Positions 1 through 8,077 of a DNA stretch of 64,000 nucleotides are shown here, piece after piece. Under the pieces are notes generated by a model. The model saw nothing but the letters and a program-made list of their open reading frames with translations. It ran no database searches and had not been told where the DNA came from. A program made the translations under genes and the position numbers. Positions within the stretch are counted from its first letter, which is position 1. Every line of letters begins with the position of its first letter. The DNA is from Tabrizicola flagellatus (GTDB taxonomy: Bacteria > Pseudomonadota > Alphaproteobacteria > Rhodobacterales > Rhodobacteraceae). Location of the stretch: contig NZ_VMDU01000004.1 of NCBI RefSeq assembly GCF_008271465.1, forward strand, positions 186,001 through 250,000, in the 5' to 3' direction.

Positions 1-1293
1 CGAGGCCAGAGCCGGATCCATCCCCAGCCGGGTCAGCGTCAGGGGCACCAGCACGCCGCCCAGCGCCGCGACGATCTGATTCACGATCATGGCCATCGCC
101 AGCACCAGCCCCAGATGCCAGTCCCCGAAGATCAGCGTCCCCGCCACGCCCAGAATCAGCGCCAGGCCGACGCCGTTCAGGATTCCGGCCCCGAGCTCGC
201 GCCAGACCACGCGCGCGGCGTTGGCCTGGGTCAGGTCGCGCGTGGCCAGCGCCCGGACCGCCACTGCCAGCGACTGGGTGCCCGCGATCCCGCCCGTGGA
301 CGCCACGATGGGCATCAGCGCCGCCAGCGCCACCAGCGCCGCGATCGTCGCCTCGAACCGGCTGATCACCAACGCCGACAGCGAGGCGGTAGCGAGGTTC
401 ACCACCAGCCAGGGCAGGCGCTGCCGTGCCGTCTCGAACGCCCCGTCGTTCACGCTCGCCTCGTCGCCCACCCCGGCCAGGCGCAGCATGTCCTCCTCGT
501 GTTCTTCGTCCAGCACGTTCATCGCATCGTCGATGGTGATGACCCCGACCAGCCGGCCCGAGGCATCCACCACCGGACAGGAGATCAGGTGATACTGGTT
601 GAAGATGTAGGCCACGTCCGCTTCCGGGTCGGTGGCCTCGATGGTGCGGAAACTGTCCTCGGTGATCTCGGCCAGCTTCGCCTCGCGGCCCGAGGACAGG
701 ATGCGCCCCAGCGTGGCGTAGCCCACCGGCTTCATCCGCGGATCGACCAGGATCACGTGGTAGAACTGATCCGGCAGGTTGTCGGCCTTGCGCAGATAGT
801 CGATGGTCTCGCCCACGGTCCAGTGTTCGGGGGCCACCACCACCTCGCGCTGCATCAGACGGCCGGCGGAATACTCCGGATAGGACATCGCCTGCTCGAC
901 CGCCACGCGGTCGGCATCCTCCAGCGCGTCGAGGATCACCTCCTGCTGCGGCTGGTCAAGATCCTCCAGCAGGTCCACGACATCGTCGGTTTCCAGATCG
1001 CGCACCGCCTCGACAAGGACTTCGCGTGGCAGGGCCTCGACCACCTCCTCGCGGATGTCCTCGCTGATCTCGGAGAGGATCTCGCCGTCGATCTCGTGCG
1101 ACCACAGCGCCAGCAGAGCCTTGCGGTCGGCCGGTCCGATCTGTTCCAGCAGGTCGGCGATGTCGGCGGCATGCAGCGGCTCCAGCAGCGCATCGACGGC
1201 CTCGCGGTTGCCCGCCTCGACCGCCTCCAGCACCGCATCGATGCGCGCCTGGTCCAGCACCTCTTCCTCGGTCTCGGCCAGATCTTCCGCCAT
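1..1293 (-). CDS. mgtE: Magnesium transporter MgtE, 3' end cut by window edge
   Basis: Inner-membrane Mg2+ channel. The 431 codons in the window cover an acidic N-terminal superhelical domain (about residues 1-135), two CBS domains (about 140-260) that sense cytosolic Mg2+, and most of the membrane domain from about residue 280, including the family-type segment MPIVASTGGIAGTQ. The family is usually about 450-470 residues, so only some 25-40 C-terminal residues lie beyond base 1. The start codon at 1291-1293 gives an N-terminus beginning MAEDLAETEEE. It is divergent from the guanine deaminase gene, with about 120 bp between the two starts. No Mg2+-responsive leader was recognised upstream. 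Confidence 0.93.
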   Translation of the reverse strand, partial: MAEDLAETEEEVLDQARIDAVLEAVEAGNREAVDALLEPLHAADIADLLEQIGPADRKALLALWSHEIDGEILSEISEDIREEVVEALPREVLVEAVRDLETDDVVDLLEDLDQPQQEVILDALEDADRVAVEQAMSYPEYSAGRLMQREVVVAPEHWTVGETIDYLRKADNLPDQFYHVILVDPRMKPVGYATLGRILSSGREAKLAEITEDSFRTIEATDPEADVAYIFNQYHLISCPVVDASGRLVGVITIDDAMNVLDEEHEEDMLRLAGVGDEASVNDGAFETARQRLPWLVVNLATASLSALVISRFEATIAALVALAALMPIVASTGGIAGTQSLAVAVRALATRDLTQANAARVVWRELGAGILNGVGLALILGVAGTLIFGDWHLGLVLAMAMIVNQIVAALGGVLVPLTLTRLGMDPALAS

Positions 1294-1415
1294 GCTTCCC
1301 CCGTCCGATTGCCGCGTCCCCGGCGAAAACAGTTTCGCCGAAACCGAAGCAGCGGGCAAATTTACCCCGGACCGGAATGCCCTTAGTCTGCTGGCGTGGC
1401 AAGGGGATAACGTCC

Positions 1416-2690
1416 ATGGATCTACTGATCGGCCAGGTCATCCGCTTCGAGGGCGACCCGTTCCGCGACGGCATCGAGGCCGCGCGCCATCACCGCCGGG
1501 GCGCGGTCGCGGTGGATGGGGGCCGCATCGTCGCCGTGGGCGAGGCCGATGACCTGCGCGCCCGCTACCCGCAGGCGCAACGGCATGACCACGGCGACCG
1601 GCTGATCTCGGCCGGGTTCATCGACGCCCATGTCCACTATCCCCAGACGGCGATCATCGCCTCGTGGGGCAAGCGGCTGATCGACTGGCTGAACAGCTAC
1701 ACCTTCCCCGAAGAGATGCGCTTTGCCGATCCCGCCTATGCGCAAGAGATCGCGAACCGCTACCTCGACCTGGTTCTGGCGTGCGGGACCACTACCGTCT
1801 GCTCCTACGCCACGATCCACCCCGCCAGCGTGGATGCCTTCTTCACCGCGGCGCGGGCGCGCGGCCTGCGGGCCTTTGCCGGCAAGACCTGCATGGATCG
1901 CAACGCGCCAGAGAGCCTGCGCGACACGGCGCAATCGGCCTACGACGACTCGAAACGCCTGCTGGAGAAATGGCACGGGGTGGACCGCCTGTCCTATGTC
2001 ATCACCCCCCGCTTCTCGCCGACCTCGACGCCCGAACAATTGGCGGCCCTCGGCGCGCTCTGGCGGGAATATCCCGACTGCCTGATGCAGACCCACCTCT
2101 CCGAACAGACCGACGAGATCGCCTGGGTCCGCGACCTCTTTCCGCAATCGCGCGACTATCTCGACACCTACGAGGCGCAGGGCCTGTTGCGCGAAGGCGC
2201 GGTCTATGGCCATGCCATCCACCTGACCGACCGCGAACGCGCGCGGCTGGCCGAGGCGGGGGCCTCGCTCATTCATTGCCCGACCTCGAACACCTTCATC
2301 GGCTCGGGCCTCTTCGACATGACGCTGGCGCAGCACCTTCGCGTCGGGTTGGCCACCGACACCGGGGGCGGGTCGAACTTTTCCATGCTGCACACCATGG
2401 CCGCCGCCTACGAGGTGGCGCAGCTGCGCGGCCAGTCGCTGCATCCCGCGCAGCTCTGGTGGCTGGCGACGCAAGGCTCTGCCCGTGCGCTGCATGCCGA
2501 GGACAGGATCGGCAACATCGCCCCTGGGATGGAGGCAGATCTGGTGGTGATCGACCTCGCATCGACCCCAGCCATCGAACAGGCGACACGGCGGGCCGAG
2601 ACGCTCTGGCAGCAGCTTTTCCCGACGATCATGATGGGCGACGACCGCGCCGTGGCCGAGGTCTGGGTGGGTGGGCAAAGGCGCGGTTGA
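1416..2690 (+). CDS. guaD: Guanine deaminase
   Basis: Zinc amidohydrolase converting guanine to xanthine plus ammonia in purine salvage or catabolism. The 424-residue protein has the metal-binding HxH motif at H72/H74 (FIDAHVHYPQ), the family stretch around residues 83-100 (ASWGKRLIDWLNSYTFPEE), H227 and E230 in THLSE, H266 in GHAIHL and the metal or catalytic D315 in ATDTGGGSNFSM. All are hallmarks of the guanine deaminase branch. The ATG at 1416 is preceded by AAGGGG; an upstream in-frame start at 1377 would add 13 unconserved residues. An 8-oxoguanine deaminase is encoded 2.3 kb downstream on the other strand. Confidence 0.95.
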   Translation: MDLLIGQVIRFEGDPFRDGIEAARHHRRGAVAVDGGRIVAVGEADDLRARYPQAQRHDHGDRLISAGFIDAHVHYPQTAIIASWGKRLIDWLNSYTFPEEMRFADPAYAQEIANRYLDLVLACGTTTVCSYATIHPASVDAFFTAARARGLRAFAGKTCMDRNAPESLRDTAQSAYDDSKRLLEKWHGVDRLSYVITPRFSPTSTPEQLAALGALWREYPDCLMQTHLSEQTDEIAWVRDLFPQSRDYLDTYEAQGLLREGAVYGHAIHLTDRERARLAEAGASLIHCPTSNTFIGSGLFDMTLAQHLRVGLATDTGGGSNFSMLHTMAAAYEVAQLRGQSLHPAQLWWLATQGSARALHAEDRIGNIAPGMEADLVVIDLASTPAIEQATRRAETLWQQLFPTIMMGDDRAVAEVWVGGQRRG

Positions 2691-2769
2691 AAGTCGATCG
2701 AACCAGCGCCAATGTCTGGTGCATGGCGCGCCTTGGTGCCGATCACCCGCCCCCGGATGGCTGACACTC

Positions 2770-3801
2770 ATGGTCGACCGCAGATCCCTTTTGCTGAAGC
2801 ATATCGATGTTTCGGAACAAGGTATTGAAATTGCTCCATATTTCAATCCAACCCTTGCAAAGCGCGACGGCTACCGGGTTCTTACGGTCGATGTCTTCGA
2901 TACCGCCACTCTCCGGCAGAATGCGCTTGCGGATCCGGGTGTTCCCGACGACCGGATTGCCGAGATCGAGGAGGTCGACATCGTGTGCGATGCCTCCTCG
3001 CTGGGACAGGCCGTGACCGGCCTGGGCAAGCAGGGACAGTTCGGCTACGTCCTCTCGTCGCACAATTTCGAGCATCTTCCGGATCCGATCCGCTTCCTGC
3101 AAGGCTGCTCGATCGCCCTGGCGCCGGGTGGCGTCCTCAGCATGGCGGTGCCCGACGGGCGGGCCTGTTTCGATCATTTCCGGATGCCGACCCGCCTGTC
3201 CGACTGGCTGCAGGCCTACCATGGCCAGCGCAGCCAGCCGTCGCCCGAAACCATCTTCGATTCGCTCTCGAACCTGGCCCAATACGGCCGGGGCGGCAAT
3301 CTTGCCGTAGGCTGCGACATCAGCCTTGACGATCCGCGTCACTTCCAGCCCATGAATGATCTCGCCGCTGCCTATGCCGAATATCTGGAGCGGATCTCCT
3401 CGCCTCAGCCCTATCGTGACACGCATTGCACGGTCACCTTTGGCGCGGCACTGGAAAACATGCTTTGGGATCTGCGCTTTCTGGGCCTTGTCGATCTGGA
3501 GATCATCGAGGTCACCGAGACTCTGGGGCAGGAATTCTTTGTCCACATGCGAAAGCCCGTGACGTCCGCTCCTGTTGATTCCAAGGCCTTCTACGCGGCG
3601 CGTGCAGTTCGGCTTCGCAAGGTGGTGGACGGTCTGGGGACCGCCGGCTTCGGGCGGCCCGGTCCGGGGCAATCGGCGGTGTCGCTCACGGCGCAGCGGG
3701 CGGTCCGAAGGTCGAAGTCCTTCATCGAACGCCTGCTGCCGACAGGGACCGTCGCGTCGATCCGTTCCTGGAACCGCCGCCGCAAGGAACGCCGGCACTG
3801 A
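2770..3801 (+). CDS. Class I SAM-dependent methyltransferase-like protein
   Basis: The 343-residue protein contains a methyltransferase-fold signature: YVLSSHNFEHLPDPIRFL followed by ALAPGGVLSMAVPDGR (about residues 96-140), which match motif II/III strands of SAM-dependent methyltransferases. The usual glycine-rich motif I is not clear. The last 60 residues are basic and low in predicted structure. The substrate is unknown; related proteins often sit near glycan genes, but none are nearby. The start at 2770 was chosen because the N-terminal extension read from 2671 overlaps the guaD stop and looks non-coding. Base composition is less GC-biased than in the neighbours, suggesting possible acquisition. 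A hairpin follows the stop. Confidence 0.65.
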   Translation: MVDRRSLLLKHIDVSEQGIEIAPYFNPTLAKRDGYRVLTVDVFDTATLRQNALADPGVPDDRIAEIEEVDIVCDASSLGQAVTGLGKQGQFGYVLSSHNFEHLPDPIRFLQGCSIALAPGGVLSMAVPDGRACFDHFRMPTRLSDWLQAYHGQRSQPSPETIFDSLSNLAQYGRGGNLAVGCDISLDDPRHFQPMNDLAAAYAEYLERISSPQPYRDTHCTVTFGAALENMLWDLRFLGLVDLEIIEVTETLGQEFFVHMRKPVTSAPVDSKAFYAARAVRLRKVVDGLGTAGFGRPGPGQSAVSLTAQRAVRRSKSFIERLLPTGTVASIRSWNRRRKERRH

Positions 3802-3808
3802 ACCTGCC

Positions 3809-3830
3809 TTTCCTGGCCGAGGCCAGGAAA
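3809..3830 (+). terminator. Hairpin after the methyltransferase gene
   Basis: Arms TTTCCTGGCC (3809-3818) and GGCCAGGAAA (3821-3830) are perfectly complementary and start 8 nt after the stop codon. There is no T tract, so it is either a rho-assisted stop or a 3'-end stabiliser rather than a classic intrinsic terminator. Confidence 0.45.
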
Positions 3831-3850
3831 CCTGCGCGGTCCTGCGCGGT
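3831..3850 (+). repeat. Tandem duplication of a 10-mer
   Basis: CCTGCGCGGT occurs twice head to tail (3831-3840 and 3841-3850), directly after the hairpin. It lies in the 152-bp convergent gap between the methyltransferase and RraB-like genes, in which nothing else is recognisable. Confidence 0.8.
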
Positions 3851-3953
3851 ATCGGATCCGGGCCACGGCACCGCGCCTACCCACGCCGCAACAGGCCAGC
3901 CCGGCATCCCAAGTCCGAGGGTCGTCCTGTGCGTCGCACCGGATCCGGCCGGA

Positions 3954-4271
3954 TCACTCGGCCAGTTCCCAGCCGTCCGGATAGAAGTCGTGCCGCAGGG
4001 CGATCTCGGTGGCGATGCGTTCCCGCTCCCAGATCGCCTCGGGCGTCACCGGAATGGGGCCGATGGCGGCAATCAGCGTCTCGCCGTCCTTCAGCCGCCG
4101 GGTGCGGAAACCCGCCTGCCGCAAGGCCCGCTCGAAGGCCGGCCACGAGGCATCCAGCTCCTCGATGAAGAAGGCATATTCCACAACCGCCGTCTTCGGC
4201 AGGCTGACCCCCTTCGACATGCGGAAGGTCTGGAACGTCTCGCGCCGCTGGGCGGCATAGTCGTGCGGCAT
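3954..4271 (-). CDS. RraB-like (regulator of ribonuclease E activity B) domain protein
   Basis: Small cytoplasmic protein of 105 residues. The pattern of VVEYAFFIEELDASWPAFE, RQAGFRTRRLKDGETL and AIGPIPVTPEAIW resembles the RraB/DUF695-type fold common in Rhodobacterales. RraB of enterobacteria binds RNase E and modulates RNA decay; whether this homologue does so is inference. ATG at 4269-4271 is preceded on the minus strand by AGGAGGC. It is transcribed in the same direction as the secreted protein gene just upstream, separated by 26 bp, so co-transcription is likely. Confidence 0.65.
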   Translation of the reverse strand: MPHDYAAQRRETFQTFRMSKGVSLPKTAVVEYAFFIEELDASWPAFERALRQAGFRTRRLKDGETLIAAIGPIPVTPEAIWERERIATEIALRHDFYPDGWELAE

Positions 4272-4297
4272 GGGCGGCCTCCTGCGGCCGTTCTAGC

Positions 4298-4882
4298 CTA
4301 GTCGGCGCGTGTGCAGAAGCCCCGCTCGAAGGCCGCGTCCCAGGTCCAGTCGCTGGCGTTCAGCGCCTCGAACCCGACCGGTTCCAGTTGCCGCGTCGTC
4401 CCGTTCTCGGTCGAGGTCATCCGCCACAGATCCACCTCGCAGTCGCGGGTCTCGGGCGGGCCATCGAGCGCCTGGAAGGTCGAATGCCCGGCATAGCCGA
4501 CCACCGTGTACTGGTTGTCGATGAACTGAAGCTGCGTCACCGACCGGCCCTCGGCTTCTTCGTCGGCGTATTCGACCACGATCTGCAGGATCGCGCCGTC
4601 CGGGCCATCCAGCACCTCCAGCGCCTGCCGGGTGGCAAAGGCACCCAGCGCGATCGCGGGGTTGTCGAACTCCGGCTCGGCGTCGGGCGAAGGGACGCCC
4701 TCCATCGCCCCGTTCCAGATCGTCAGCCGCAGCTTGTCCTCGTTCTGGGTCAGGCGCGCCAGGAAGAAGAACCCCTGGTTCGACGCCCCCGCCCAGTTGC
4801 CGCTGGCCTCGGACAGGACGGTCTGCGCACCGGCGGGCAGGGCGAGGATCATCGACAGGATCAGGGCGGACAGCTTGTGCAT
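4298..4882 (-). CDS. Secreted protein of unknown function
   Basis: The 194-residue protein begins with a typical Sec signal peptide (MHKLSALILSMILALPAGAQ, cleavage probably after AGA), then a soluble periplasmic domain rich in acidic and aromatic residues. Two cysteines (RDCEVDLW near residue 150 and GFCTRAD at the C-terminus) could form a disulfide in the periplasm. No family with a known function was recognised. It lies upstream of and co-directional with the RraB-like gene, and downstream of the 8-oxoguanine deaminase gene on the same strand with a 75-bp gap. Confidence 0.75.
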   Translation of the reverse strand: MHKLSALILSMILALPAGAQTVLSEASGNWAGASNQGFFFLARLTQNEDKLRLTIWNGAMEGVPSPDAEPEFDNPAIALGAFATRQALEVLDGPDGAILQIVVEYADEEAEGRSVTQLQFIDNQYTVVGYAGHSTFQALDGPPETRDCEVDLWRMTSTENGTTRQLEPVGFEALNASDWTWDAAFERGFCTRAD

Positions 4883-4957
4883 TGGGGTCTCCGGTTGCAG
4901 GTGGCCGGAGAATGCCCGGCCCGGGCCGCTGGCGAAAAGGCCGGAAAACCCGATGCG

Positions 4958-6298
4958 CTAGCCGGCAAGCCGGACGGCCAGCCGACGCTGCTGCTCCAGC
5001 AGACGCGGAAGGTCCAGCGTGATCAGCTGACCGTCCCGCACGATCTGCCGTCCCTCGACGATCAGGTCGCGCACCCGGCTCGGCCCGCACAGGATCAGCG
5101 CCGCCACCGGATCCCAGGCGCCTGCCGCCTCGACGCCCCGAAGGTCCCAGATCGCCAGATCGGCACGCTTGCCCGGCTCGACCGAACCCAGGTCATCCCG
5201 CCCCAGCACCTGCGCACCACCCAACGTGGCGATCTCCAGCGCCTCGCGCGCTCCCATCGCGTCTGCCCCCCGCGCCACGCGCTGCAAGAGCATGGCCATC
5301 CGCGCTTCGGAAATGAGGTTGCCCGCATCGTTCGACGCCGAGCCGTCCACGCCCAGCCCCACCCGGCACCCCGCGTCCCGCATCGCCCGGATCGGCGCGA
5401 TGCCGGATCCGAGTCTACAATTCGAACATGGGCAATGGGAAATTCCGGTCCGTGACCGGTTGAAAAGTTCAATTTCCGAACCATCCAGCTTGACGCAATG
5501 GGCATGCCAGACATCGGCACCGGTCCAGCCCAGGTCCTGGGCATACTGGCCCGGACGACAGCCGAAGCGTTCCAGCGAATAGGCGATGTCCTCGTCGTTC
5601 TCGGCCAGATGGGTATGCAGCATCACCCGCTTGTCGCGCGCTAGCAGGGCGGAATCGCGCATCAGCTCGCGGCTGACCGAGAAGGGCGAACAGGGCGCGA
5701 GGCCCACCCGCACCATCGCCCCCGGCCGGGGATCGTGGAAACGGTCCACCACCCGGATCATGTCCTCGAGGATCGCCGTCTCCGTCTCGACCAGGCTGTC
5801 CGGCGGCAGGCCCCCGGCGCTTTCGCCGATCGACATCGCGCCGCGCGTGGGGTGGAAGCGCAGGCCGACCTCCCCTGCCGCGGCGATGGTGTCGTCCAGC
5901 CTTGCCCCGTTGGGAAAGAGATACAGGTGGTCCGAGGTCAGGGTGCAGCCCGACAGCGCAAGCTCGGCAAGCCCGACCTGGGCCGAGACGAACATCTCCT
6001 CCGGCCCGAAACGCGCCCAGATCGGATACAGCGTCTTCAGCCAGCCGAACAGCAGCGAATCCTGCCCGCCCGGCACCGCCCGTGTCAGCGTCTGGTAAAG
6101 GTGATGATGCGTGTTCACCAGCCCCGGCGTGACCACGCAGCCCCGCGCCTCGATCACTTCGACGCCTTCGTCAGACAGGCTCGGCCCAACCCCGGCAATG
6201 ATGCCGCCGCGGATCAGCACGTCTGCCCCACGCAGTTCGGACCGCCGGGCGTCCATCGTCGCCACCACATCGGCATTGCGGATCAGGATGTCGGGCAT
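4958..6298 (-). CDS. 8-oxoguanine deaminase (amidohydrolase family)
   Basis: Zinc amidohydrolase of 446 residues, predicted to deaminate 8-oxoguanine to urate. Metal ligands are H64/H66 in NTHHHLYQ, H230 in HTHLAE (with E233), H267 in HAHCVK and D318 in VDGSASND. The segment LYQTLTRAVPGGQDSLLFGW and the cysteine-rich HCPCSNCRLGSG are typical of the 8-oxoguanine deaminase group and differ from guanine deaminase. Other members of the clade act on hydroxydechloroatrazine or isoxanthopterin, so substrate is known only by family. The start ATG is preceded by AAAGGTG. Its presence 2.3 kb from guaD suggests local clustering of purine deaminases. Confidence 0.85.
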   Translation of the reverse strand: MPDILIRNADVVATMDARRSELRGADVLIRGGIIAGVGPSLSDEGVEVIEARGCVVTPGLVNTHHHLYQTLTRAVPGGQDSLLFGWLKTLYPIWARFGPEEMFVSAQVGLAELALSGCTLTSDHLYLFPNGARLDDTIAAAGEVGLRFHPTRGAMSIGESAGGLPPDSLVETETAILEDMIRVVDRFHDPRPGAMVRVGLAPCSPFSVSRELMRDSALLARDKRVMLHTHLAENDEDIAYSLERFGCRPGQYAQDLGWTGADVWHAHCVKLDGSEIELFNRSRTGISHCPCSNCRLGSGIAPIRAMRDAGCRVGLGVDGSASNDAGNLISEARMAMLLQRVARGADAMGAREALEIATLGGAQVLGRDDLGSVEPGKRADLAIWDLRGVEAAGAWDPVAALILCGPSRVRDLIVEGRQIVRDGQLITLDLPRLLEQQRRLAVRLAG

Positions 6299-6472
6299 CG
6301 GTGCACCTTTTGCGCACCCTTCGGTTTCATGGGAAACCCTGGCGGGTCGTCAGAAGGGCGAAGGACACGACCGGCACAGGCAGGATAGCCCGCGACCGGG
6401 CAGGCCGGCAACCTTCCGCTCCGGAGGAAGGTGCTTCAAACGCAGCCGAAAGGCGCGAGCTGCCAGCGGGCC

Positions 6473-7270
6473 TCAGCCGTTCAGCAGCGCCAGCGCCTCG
6501 GCGTGCAGCTCGCGGCTCGCCGCTGCCAGGATCTGCCCGCCGTCCAGCGCCGGACGACCCTGCCAGTCGGTGACGATACCGCCCGCCGCCTCGATCACCG
6601 CGATCGGGGCCTGCACGTCATAGGCCTGCAATCCCGCCTCGATCACCAGGTCGATCTGGCCCGCCGCGATCAGCGCATAGGCGTAGCAGTCCGTCCCGTA
6701 GCGCACCAGCCTTGCCCCCGCCGCGACGCGGCGGAAGGCCGCGCCCTCCTCGGGCGTGCCGACTTCGGGGAAGGTGCTGAACAAGAGCGCCTCGCGCAGG
6801 GGCCGCGCCGCGCGCACGCCCAGCGCCGCCTCGCCCATCGGGCCCTTCATGCGGGCCCGGCCAAGCCCGCCCTCGAAGCGTTCGCCGATATAGGGCTGGT
6901 CGATGATGCCATAGAGCACCCCTTCCGCATCGCGGACCGAGATCAGCACGCCCCATGTCGGCGTGCCGGCCAGATAGCTGCGCGTCCCGTCGATCGGATC
7001 CAGCACCCAGGTCAGACCGCTCGATCCGGGGACCGTGCCGAATTCCTCGCCGAGGATCCCGTCGTCCGGGCGGCGGCGCGCAAGAACCTCGCGCATCCGC
7101 TCTTCGGACAGACGGTCCGCGGCAGTCACCGGATCGAACCGGTCGGTTTCCTTGTTTTCGGCCACCAGCGCGCGAGTCCTGAAATGCGACAGGGTGGCAA
7201 CGCGCGCGACATCGGCCAGTTCATGCGCCGTGGCGACCAATTCCGCCGCAAGCGCCGCTGAAACCCGCAT
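6473..7270 (-). CDS. hisN: Histidinol-phosphatase, inositol monophosphatase family
   Basis: Cytoplasmic Mg2+-dependent phosphatase; the HisN subgroup performs the penultimate step of histidine synthesis (L-histidinol phosphate to L-histidinol). The 265-residue protein carries the family motifs GEEFG (E75/E76), WVLDPIDGTRSY (D91/D94) and YDVQAPIAVIEAAGG (D218), which bind the metal ions. The segment LVAENKETDRFDPVTAAD is more HisN-like than SuhB-like, but a general inositol phosphatase cannot be excluded by eye. It lies 76 bp downstream of the XRE regulator gene on the same strand. The 174-bp gap after its stop holds only a weak ACCTTCC/GGAAGGT hairpin (6411-6432). Confidence 0.85.
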   Translation of the reverse strand: MRVSAALAAELVATAHELADVARVATLSHFRTRALVAENKETDRFDPVTAADRLSEERMREVLARRRPDDGILGEEFGTVPGSSGLTWVLDPIDGTRSYLAGTPTWGVLISVRDAEGVLYGIIDQPYIGERFEGGLGRARMKGPMGEAALGVRAARPLREALLFSTFPEVGTPEEGAAFRRVAAGARLVRYGTDCYAYALIAAGQIDLVIEAGLQAYDVQAPIAVIEAAGGIVTDWQGRPALDGGQILAAASRELHAEALALLNG

Positions 7271-7346
7271 GATTCCTCTCCGACCTTGAAGGGGCCCGTG
7301 GCCCCGCCCCCGGCGCTAATGGCGCGCGGGGGCAAGGTCAAGGCAG

Positions 7347-7709
7347 TCAGGCGGCTTCCGAGAGAACCCGGGCCAGGTCGAACAGCCGACGACGCTGCGC
7401 CTCGGGGATGGCGTAGTAGGAGCGCACCAGTTCCAGCGCCTCCTTGTCCGACATCATGTCGCCGTGGGCATAGGTCGTCGCGACCTGACCATCGGCGAGA
7501 CCTTCGAAGAAGAACGAGATCGACACGCCCAACGCATCGGCGATGTCCCAAAGCCGGGAGGCGCTGACCCGGTTCATGCCGGTCTCGTACTTCTGGATCT
7601 GCTGAAACTTGATTCCGACCTTGTCGGCCAGTTGCTGCTGCGTCATGCCAACCATCCAGCGGCGGTGACGGATGCGCTTGCCGACATGTGCGTCTACGGG
7701 ATGCTTCAT
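7347..7709 (-). CDS. XRE/Cro-type helix-turn-helix transcriptional regulator
   Basis: A 120-residue DNA-binding protein with an N-terminal HTH (about residues 10-65: GKRIRHRRWMVGMTQQQLAD then KVGIKFQQIQKYETGMNRV) and a short helical C-terminal tail (EALELVRSYYAIPEAQRRRL). This architecture is frequent in Rhodobacterales. The ATG at 7707-7709 has GGAG at good spacing; the upstream in-frame extension to 7862 would read through the structured leader and is rejected. It is divergent from the quinone oxidoreductase gene across a 368-bp region full of palindromes, some of which may be its operators. Targets are unknown. Confidence 0.85.
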   Translation of the reverse strand: MKHPVDAHVGKRIRHRRWMVGMTQQQLADKVGIKFQQIQKYETGMNRVSASRLWDIADALGVSISFFFEGLADGQVATTYAHGDMMSDKEALELVRSYYAIPEAQRRRLFDLARVLSEAA

Positions 7710-7795
7710 TCTATACTCCAACAACGAGTGTCTATTCCCCTCGCAGTCCTCTAAGCAAGTTCCATGCCAACTCCGCGGAATGGACAGAGCCCCAG

Positions 7796-7820
7796 AAAAA
7801 AATCTTCGGCCGCCCGAAAA
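7796..7820 (-). terminator. Terminator-like hairpin in the XRE leader
   Basis: On the minus strand TTCGG and CCGAA (plus positions 7805-7809 and 7814-7818) flank a 4-nt loop and are followed by GATTTTTTT. It lies about 90-110 nt upstream of the XRE start codon and downstream of the candidate TATAAT box, so it could attenuate leader transcription or end a very short RNA. Confidence 0.45.
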
Positions 7821-7843
7821 CCTGTCCTTTTGGACAAGTCGAA

Positions 7844-7859
7844 TTATACGCGCGTATAA
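7844..7859. promoter_or_regulatory. 16-bp perfect palindrome with embedded -10 box
   Basis: TTATACGCGCGTATAA is fully self-complementary. On the minus strand it ends in TATAATTC, a consensus -10 hexamer for transcription toward the XRE gene; no good -35 is seen. A protein binding here would block that promoter, so it is a candidate operator, perhaps autoregulatory. Confidence 0.5.
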
Positions 7860-7930
7860 CACACGGTGTGGTTGTCCTTACCGGGCGAAGAAACGCACAA
7901 GACCGAATCAGAACTCTCCTCAAAGTGGTA

Positions 7931-8010
7931 TCGCATTTCGCATTGCATTTTGCACGTGCCCCACAGGGTCTTTTGCAGAATGCGAATAAACGGGTCGTGG
8001 CATTGCAAGA
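7931..8010. promoter_or_regulatory. Cluster of TGCAAA/TGCGAA-type half sites
   Basis: Reading the minus strand, TGCAAAA, TGCAA, TGCGAAA and TGCGA follow one another (7931-7954); TTGCAGAATGCGAA is at 7974-7987 on the plus strand and ATTGCAAG at 8002-8009. Tandem TTGC-rich half sites at 7-8-bp spacing resemble the operators of RamB/ScfR-type regulators, but which regulator binds is inference. Confidence 0.4.
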
Positions 8011-8011
8011 A

Positions 8012-8041
8012 ACGGTGTAGCAGCCAAAGATCTTACACCGT
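8012..8041. promoter_or_regulatory. 8-bp inverted repeat upstream of quinone oxidoreductase
   Basis: Arms ACGGTGTA (8012-8019) and TACACCGT (8034-8041) are separated by 14 nt and end 36 bp before the oxidoreductase start. This could be an operator for a dimeric repressor or a hairpin in the 5' leader. Confidence 0.45.
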
Positions 8042-8077
8042 AAGTAGTAGAAACAACCCTTCGAATTGGAGCCAATC

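Larger units (their letters stand above)
7710..8077. other. Structured 368-bp intergenic region between divergent genes
   Basis: No credible gene. The region holds, in order, a terminator-like hairpin with a T run pointing toward the XRE gene, a small TGTCC/GGACA hairpin, a 16-bp perfect palindrome containing TATAAT on the minus strand, a group of tandem TGCRAA-type half sites, and an 8-bp inverted repeat just before the oxidoreductase gene. It is noticeably more AT-rich than the rest of the window, as expected for a promoter and operator region. Confidence 0.7.

Noticed and set aside
7710-7862. Longer N-terminus for the XRE regulator (start at 7862)
   Set aside because: It would translate the terminator-like hairpin and palindromic leader; the ATG at 7709 has a good GGAG site and gives the canonical N-terminus.
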